NCBI GenBank assembly: GCA_902766525.1
Contig: CACXDX010000196.1
Span: 1 to 9,585 of the forward strand
Length of the DNA: 9,585 bases
Direction of reading: 5' to 3'
DNA from: an uncultured Bacillota bacterium
GTDB taxonomy: Bacteria > Bacillota > Dehalobacteriia > UBA7702
The notes beneath the pieces were generated by a model. The model did not search any database. It saw only the letters and a program-made list of their open reading frames with translations, and had not been told where the DNA came from. Below, one piece after another: positions 5,999 through 9,585 of this stretch (its first letter is position 1; each line of letters begins with the position of its first letter). A program made the position numbers and the translations under genes.

Positions 5999-6942
5999 TT
6001 TTGGCTTTCGATACGAGCTGCTACACTTCGTCACTGGCTTTGATGGCCGATGACGGTACGCTCATCAGCGACAAGAGGAGAGTTTTGGACGTGCCCCCGG
6101 GTCAACGGGGACTGCTGCAGTCCGAAGCTCTCTTTCAGCATATCCATCATCTTCCCGTGTTTTTGGAGGAACTGGCCGAGGAGGGCGTTTTAAAGGATAT
6201 CACCGCCGTCGGCTGCAGCGTCAGGCCCTGTCCGCGTGACGATTCCTACATGCCGGTTTTCCTCGCCGGGGAAAAGATCGGCCGTTCTCTCGCCGCCGCG
6301 CTCAACGTCCCCTTCATCGCCGGGACCCACCAGGAAGGGCACATGATGGCGGGCTGGTATTCCCTGGATATGCTTGACCGGATCCCCGGGTCCTTTCTGC
6401 TCTGCCATTTTTCCGGCGGCACCTCCGATATCCTGCTCTGCCACAATGAGGGAAGAGGCCGCTTTACGTTGGAGCTGAGATCTTACGGCAACGATCTCCA
6501 CGCCGGTCAGTTCGTCGACCGCATCGGTGTTTTGCTGGGCTTGCCCTTTCCCTGCGGCCGCCATCTGGAAAAGCTGGCTCTGGGACAAAAAGGGGACATC
6601 CCCGATGTTAAAATATGGGTAAAGGACGGAGCCTTTTCCTTTTCCGGTCAGGAAACGGCGGTGCGCCGCATGGCGGAAAAGGGTATGGACCCCGCCGATG
6701 TGGCGAGAACCGTTGAACATACCGTCGCCCGCACGCTGAAAAAGGCCGTTTCCGAAGTGATGAAGGAAAGCGGCGTCCGCGACGTACTCTTCGTCGGCGG
6801 TGTGATGTGCAACAATTATATCAAAGATTTCCTGCGCTCAAAGATCAAAGACGCTCGTCTTTACTTTGCCGACGCCGCCTATTCCTCGGATAACGCCGTC
6901 GGCGCCGCTGCTTTGACGCTGCTGCGCGGGGGAGGAGAATGA
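5995..6942 (+). CDS. TsaD/Kae1-like (peptidase M22 family) paralog
   Basis: A 315-residue ASKHA-fold protein related to TsaD, the t6A37 tRNA threonylcarbamoyl transferase. Aligned landmarks are ILAFDTSCYTSSLAL (2-16, compare TsaD IETSCDETSVA), THQEGH (111-116, compare HHLEGH), FSGGTSD (139-145), GQFVDRIGVLLGLPFPCG (171-188), FVGGVMCNNY (266-275) and SSDNAVGAAAL (297-307). The metal-ligand positions expected from TsaD (His112, His116, Asp299) are kept, but the rest differs from true TsaD. The N-terminal catalytic region lacks the SQ..H..YGG block and has PPGQRGLLQSEALFQH instead, and the PGG motif is PCG. It is therefore probably a paralog, often annotated as O-sialoglycoprotein endopeptidase in clostridia, with no settled function. 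It occupies the place of folD in the B. subtilis order. The ATG overlaps the nusB stop by 4 bases, suggesting coupled translation. Confidence 0.85.
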   Translation: MILAFDTSCYTSSLALMADDGTLISDKRRVLDVPPGQRGLLQSEALFQHIHHLPVFLEELAEEGVLKDITAVGCSVRPCPRDDSYMPVFLAGEKIGRSLAAALNVPFIAGTHQEGHMMAGWYSLDMLDRIPGSFLLCHFSGGTSDILLCHNEGRGRFTLELRSYGNDLHAGQFVDRIGVLLGLPFPCGRHLEKLALGQKGDIPDVKIWVKDGAFSFSGQETAVRRMAEKGMDPADVARTVEHTVARTLKKAVSEVMKESGVRDVLFVGGVMCNNYIKDFLRSKIKDARLYFADAAYSSDNAVGAAALTLLRGGGE

Positions 6943-6944
6943 CC

Positions 6945-8153
6945 ATGATGACCAAAGCCGTTTCGGTCAGCCGTTTAAATAACTATATCAAGCGCCGTTT
7001 GAGTATGGATGACAAGCTGCAAAAGCTGCTGGTGGAAGGGGAGATCTCCAATTTCAAGGCCCATTCCTCCGGTCATCTCTATTTCGGGCTCAAAGATGAA
7101 AAGGCCTTTATCAACTGCATGATGTTTCGCGGCGCGGCCTCGAAACTGCAATTCAAACCGGAAAACGGTCAAAAGGTCGTGATCCGCGGCCACATCGACG
7201 TCTTTGAACGCGGCGGCCAGTATCAACTCTACGCCGAAAGCATGGAAGTCGCCGGTCTCGGCGATCTCTATCTCGCCTATGAAAAGATGAAGGCGAAACT
7301 CAGCGAAGAGGGCCTTTTCGCCGAAGAGCATAAAAAGAAAATTCCCGAACTGTCTTTGAAGATCGGCGTCGTCACCTCGCCGACGGGGGCGGTTTGGCAC
7401 GATATCCAAAATGTCGCCACGGCGCGTTTCCCCTCGATCAGCCTGGTCCTCTATCCCGCCGCGGTTCAGGGAGATTCGGCCGAAGGAGAGATCTGCCGGG
7501 GCATTCGCTATTTTAACGAAACGAAAAGCGTCGATCTGCTCATCGTCGGCCGCGGCGGCGGCTCCATCGAAGACCTCTGGGCCTTCAATACCGAACCGGT
7601 GGCCAGGGCCATCTATCGTTCCGAGCTGCCGGTGATCTCCGCCGTCGGTCACGAAACGGATTTCACCATCGCCGATCTCGTTGCCGACCGCCGTGCCGCG
7701 ACGCCGTCTCACGCCGCGGAAATGGCCGTGCCTTCCCTGGCCGATCTGACGGCGCGCTTTTCGCTGATGGAGAGCAACATGAAGCAGCGGCTCAACACCG
7801 CGCTGCGCAACCGCCGTGAGCTCTTGCGGAAAATGAGCGAGAGCTATGTGTTCAGCCAAAAGGACCGTCTGCTGCACGGTCAGACCCAAAATCTCGACTT
7901 GCTGCGCCAGCGTCTCAATCAAGCGTTCACGGAAAATTACGAGCAGCGGAAAAACGATTATCAGCTGTTAAAGGAAAAGATCGCCGTACTGAGCCCCCTC
8001 AATACGCTGGAACGGGGCTACAGCATCTGTCTGAAGGAAGGGAGATCCCTGCGGGACAGCAGCGACGTCGCTCTCGGCGACGAAGTCGACGTCCGCCTCC
8101 ACAGGGGGACGTTATGCTGTCAAGTGCGGGAGATCAAGGAGGAAAAAGCGTGA
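6945..8153 (+). CDS. xseA: Exodeoxyribonuclease VII large subunit
   Basis: Catalytic subunit of ExoVII, which degrades single-stranded DNA to short oligonucleotides from either end in complex with XseB. The product has about 402 residues (around 450 in E. coli and Bacillus; about 400 is usual in clostridia). The N-terminal OB-fold is at about 5-100 (LLVEGEISNFKAHSSGHLYF). The catalytic core follows, with KIGVVTSPTGAVWHDI (about 139-154), LLIVGRGGGSIEDLWAFN (about 198-215), PVISAVGHETDFTIADLVAD (about 229-248) and RRAATPSHAAE (about 249-259). A long helical, coiled-coil-prone segment then leads to the C-terminal LERGYSI repeat-like end. ATG at 6945 is preferred over 6939 and 6948 because GGAGGAG (6931-6937) is 7 bases upstream; 6939 would leave 1 base. 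The gene overlaps xseB by 1 base (TGATG). Confidence 0.97.
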   Translation: MMTKAVSVSRLNNYIKRRLSMDDKLQKLLVEGEISNFKAHSSGHLYFGLKDEKAFINCMMFRGAASKLQFKPENGQKVVIRGHIDVFERGGQYQLYAESMEVAGLGDLYLAYEKMKAKLSEEGLFAEEHKKKIPELSLKIGVVTSPTGAVWHDIQNVATARFPSISLVLYPAAVQGDSAEGEICRGIRYFNETKSVDLLIVGRGGGSIEDLWAFNTEPVARAIYRSELPVISAVGHETDFTIADLVADRRAATPSHAAEMAVPSLADLTARFSLMESNMKQRLNTALRNRRELLRKMSESYVFSQKDRLLHGQTQNLDLLRQRLNQAFTENYEQRKNDYQLLKEKIAVLSPLNTLERGYSICLKEGRSLRDSSDVALGDEVDVRLHRGTLCCQVREIKEEKA

Positions 8154-8437
8154 TGAGTAAAGAAATGAATTTTGAAGAAGCCGTCAGGGAACTGGAAAAA
8201 ACGGTAAAAGCCATGGAAAGCGGCGATCTCGGCCTCGACGATCTGCTGGCCGAATTTGAAAAGGGCATCGGTTTGCTGCGTCTCTGCGAAAAGAAACTGG
8301 GCGAAGCCGAAGGCAGGATCGCCGTTTTGAGCAAAGAGGAAGCGGCCGTTGTCGATGGGACCGGGGACGGTGATGAAGCGAAGGAAGATATTTTCGCCGG
8401 CGAAGCCATGATCCCCGAAGACGAGCTGCCCTTTTGA
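8153..8437 (+). CDS. xseB: Exodeoxyribonuclease VII small subunit with extended acidic tail
   Basis: Small helical subunit of ExoVII, which binds XseA in multiple copies and controls its activity. The core (1-60) is typical: NFEEAVRELEKTVKAMESGDLGLDDLLAEFEKGIGLL, ending with KKLGEAEGRI. Of 94 residues, the last 33 form an acidic, disordered-looking tail that ends PEDELPF, longer than the usual 75-80-residue XseB and close to the acidic C-terminal tip of SSB. The ATG at 8153 shares its A with the xseA stop. AAGGAGG (8136-8142) lies 10 bases upstream, and an in-frame GTG at 8150 is an alternative. The xseB stop overlaps the ispA ribosome site. Confidence 0.95.
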   Translation: MSKEMNFEEAVRELEKTVKAMESGDLGLDDLLAEFEKGIGLLRLCEKKLGEAEGRIAVLSKEEAAVVDGTGDGDEAKEDIFAGEAMIPEDELPF

Positions 8438-8448
8438 GGAAGAATGCG

Positions 8449-9327
8449 ATGAAAGACAGTCAAAAAACGCTCCGGGATAAAAAAGAGAAGATCGAAACCT
8501 ATCTGGCTTCATTGCCCAGAGGTGAGCAGGACCTGCTTCATGACTCGATGGCCTATTCCTTAAACGGCGGCGGCAAACGGCTCAGACCGGCGCTGTTTCT
8601 GATCACGGCGGAGCTTTACGGGGATGACGGCGCAAAGCTGATGCCCTTCGCCGCGGCCATCGAAATGATCCACACCTATTCGCTGATCCACGACGATCTG
8701 CCCGCCATGGACAACGACGCTTATCGCCGCGGCCGTCTGACCAATCACAAGGTCTACGGCGAAGCTCAGGCGATTTTGGCAGGAGACGGTCTCCTGACCG
8801 AGGCCTTTTGGCTGATGGCTTCGCTGAAAGCGGATTATCCCGCCGAACGCGTTGTTTCCGCCATCGCGCTCGCCGGTGATCTCGCCGGCATCGGCGGCAT
8901 GGTGAGGGGGCAGACCGCCGACGTCGCCGCCGAGGGCAAGGCTTTAAGCCTCGATGAGCTCAAAGCGATCCACAACGACAAAACGGCATCATTGATCCGG
9001 CTTTCCCTGATGAGCGCCGCGATCCTGGTCGGCGCCGACGCCGCCGATATCGAAAAGCTCAGCGCTTACGGCCTCAGTCTCGGACTCGCTTTTCAGATCG
9101 TCGATGATATCCTCGATCACGAAAGCACCTTTGAAGAGCTGGGCAAGCCCATCGGGTCCGATGAGGAACAGGGAAAAACCACCTACATCACTTTGCTCGG
9201 CGCCGAAGGCGCGCGAAAAGCGGCGCGGGAAGCGGCAGAAGCGGCCATGGCCGCGGCGGCCGCTCTTTCCGTCGAAGCCGACGTTCTCGTCGATCTGGCG
9301 GAATCGCTGCTTCATCGCAGAAAATAA
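8449..9327 (+). CDS. ispA: Farnesyl/geranylgeranyl diphosphate synthase (polyprenyl synthetase)
   Basis: Trans-prenyltransferase that condenses isopentenyl diphosphate onto allylic primers to make C15 (perhaps C20) diphosphates for quinone and undecaprenyl pathways. The 292-residue product has GGGKRLRP (40-47), the first Asp-rich motif DDLPAMD (82-88, the bacterial FPP type with a two-residue insert), RRGRLTNHKVYGEAQAILAGDGLL, GGMVRGQTADV, HNDKTA, and the second Asp-rich motif DDILD (219-223), followed by GSDEEQGKTTY. The HTYSLIHDDLPAMD context matches E. coli/B. subtilis FPP synthase, but chain length cannot be proven from sequence. ATG at 8449 is chosen because GAGGAAG (8436-8442) lies 6 bases upstream; an in-frame TTG at 8434 overlapping xseB is less likely. 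It is the last gene before the terminator. Confidence 0.95.
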   Translation: MKDSQKTLRDKKEKIETYLASLPRGEQDLLHDSMAYSLNGGGKRLRPALFLITAELYGDDGAKLMPFAAAIEMIHTYSLIHDDLPAMDNDAYRRGRLTNHKVYGEAQAILAGDGLLTEAFWLMASLKADYPAERVVSAIALAGDLAGIGGMVRGQTADVAAEGKALSLDELKAIHNDKTASLIRLSLMSAAILVGADAADIEKLSAYGLSLGLAFQIVDDILDHESTFEELGKPIGSDEEQGKTTYITLLGAEGARKAAREAAEAAMAAAAALSVEADVLVDLAESLLHRRK

Positions 9328-9342
9328 AAAACAAAAAAAGCG

Positions 9343-9376
9343 ATCCGACGGCTGTTGCCGCCGGATTTTTGTTTTT
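9343..9376 (+). terminator. Rho-independent terminator after ispA
   Basis: ATCCGACGGC (9343-9352) pairs with GCCGCCGGAT (9357-9366) around a TGTT loop, with one A-C mismatch. A T-rich run with one G (TTTTTGTTTTT, 9366-9376) follows, and an A run precedes the stem. It lies 16 bases after the ispA stop, so it should end the asp23-ispA unit and separate it from the downstream RNA promoter. The A run before the stem and the T run after it could also let it act on a converging transcript. Confidence 0.85.
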
Positions 9377-9426
9377 GTATGATTGTATGAAATGTTTTTT
9401 TTATTCGTCGTCAGGCCAATAACCTC

Positions 9427-9455
9427 TTGCAATCAATGAATAAAAAATGTATAAT
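9427..9455 (+). promoter_or_regulatory. SigA-type promoter for the edge RNA
   Basis: TTGCAA (9427-9432), a 17-base AT-rich spacer, and a perfect TATAAT (9450-9455) preceded by TG. It sits about 50 bases after the ispA terminator in an AT-rich gap (9377-9426 otherwise shows nothing). The predicted start is near 9461-9463, directly before the GC-richer, structured stretch that runs to the window end, which argues that this promoter makes that RNA. Confidence 0.8.
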
Positions 9456-9461
9456 ATAGAA

Positions 9462-9585
9462 AACAGGTGATGCGGTATTCTAGTCGGCAAATCTTTGTTT
9501 GAAAACGGGGCTAAAAATCCGTTAAGGGCATATCGATGAAGTTTCTGGTGTTGGCTTCTTACGCCCAGTTTGGGGCTGATGCTGG
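9462..9585 (+). ncRNA. Structured RNA, 5' end only; candidate OLE RNA
   Basis: Downstream of the promoter the base composition becomes much richer in G and C than the flanking gap, and no convincing gene is present. Pairing is visible: AACGGG (9504-9509) with TCCGTT (9518-9523, one G-T pair), CAAA (9488-9491) with TTTG (9498-9501), GAAG (9538-9541) with CTTC (9555-9558) nested inside GGGC (9526-9529) with GCCC (9563-9566). The last GCCC could instead pair with GGGC at 9573-9576. In many anaerobic and extremophilic Firmicutes the roughly 600-base OLE RNA lies just downstream of ispA and upstream of dxs, which is the same place; I infer the identity from that context, not from a remembered sequence match. 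Only about 124 bases are in view. A long 5' UTR of a protein gene, possibly starting at the ATG at 9536, is the main alternative. Confidence 0.5.

Noticed and set aside
6975..7922. A 315-residue minus-strand frame opposite xseA, and other long minus-strand frames such as 3427-4134.
   Set aside because: They are antisense shadows created by strong codon bias in GC-rich genes; they have no ribosome sites, no recognisable domains, and xseA and the spoIIIA genes on the other strand are certain.
9470..9502. A 10-codon mini-frame (MRYSSRQIFV) just after the RNA promoter, as a possible leader peptide.
   Set aside because: No proper ribosome site at useful spacing and no regulatory residue pattern or attenuator follows in view; expected by chance.
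9536..9585. An ATG frame (MKFLVLASYAQFGADAG...) open to the right edge, with AAGGG about 7 bases upstream.
   Set aside because: Only 16 codons are visible, the peptide resembles nothing I know, and the same bases form part of the nested pairings of the candidate RNA; a real gene here cannot be excluded without the sequence to the right.

Overview
The window looks like chromosome of an endospore-forming Firmicute. The evidence is a complete, ordered spoIIIA operon (AA to AH), strong AGGAGG-type ribosome binding sites, frequent GTG/TTG starts, and gene-to-gene overlaps. Coding DNA is moderately GC-rich (many GCC/GTC/ATC codons) and the intergenic gaps are AT-rich. The order spoIIIA - asp23-like - nusB - TsaD-like paralog - xseA - xseB - ispA is a clostridial-type version of the B. 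subtilis yqhV-yqiE region. I cannot name the genus.

Layout. Positions 1-81 (minus strand) hold the first 27 codons of a divergent ABC-transporter ATPase with its own SigA-type promoter. Positions 232-5038 hold the eight-gene spoIIIA operon, which encodes the ATPase, membrane and ring components of the mother cell-forespore channel (feeding tube, or A-Q complex). A near-consensus SigA promoter at 5061-5089 then starts a second, vegetative unit. It contains an Asp23/Gls24-family gene, nusB, a TsaD/Kae1-like (M22) paralog, xseA, xseB and ispA, mostly coupled by 1-4 base overlaps, and ends at a rho-independent terminator (9343-9376). A third unit begins at another near-consensus SigA promoter (9427-9455). 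It drives a hairpin-rich, apparently non-coding transcript that runs off the right edge.

How the genes relate. The spoIIIA genes act together in the mother-cell and intermembrane channel during engulfment. The second unit is a housekeeping mix: NusB for antitermination, ExoVII (XseA plus XseB) for single-strand DNA degradation, IspA for prenyl diphosphates, and an Asp23 protein probably linked to lipid or envelope homeostasis. Compared with B. subtilis, accB-accC are absent between spoIIIAH and asp23, and folD is absent between nusB and xseA, where the TsaD-like gene sits.

Most interesting points: (1) the 3'-edge RNA, whose place just downstream of ispA is where OLE RNA genes lie in many anaerobic or extremophilic Firmicutes; (2) an SSB-like acidic DELPF tip on XseB; (3) a TsaD paralog that keeps its metal-site residues; (4) an unusually long 101-base spoIIIAA/spoIIIAB overlap. 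No CRISPR array, insertion sequence, tRNA or rRNA was seen.
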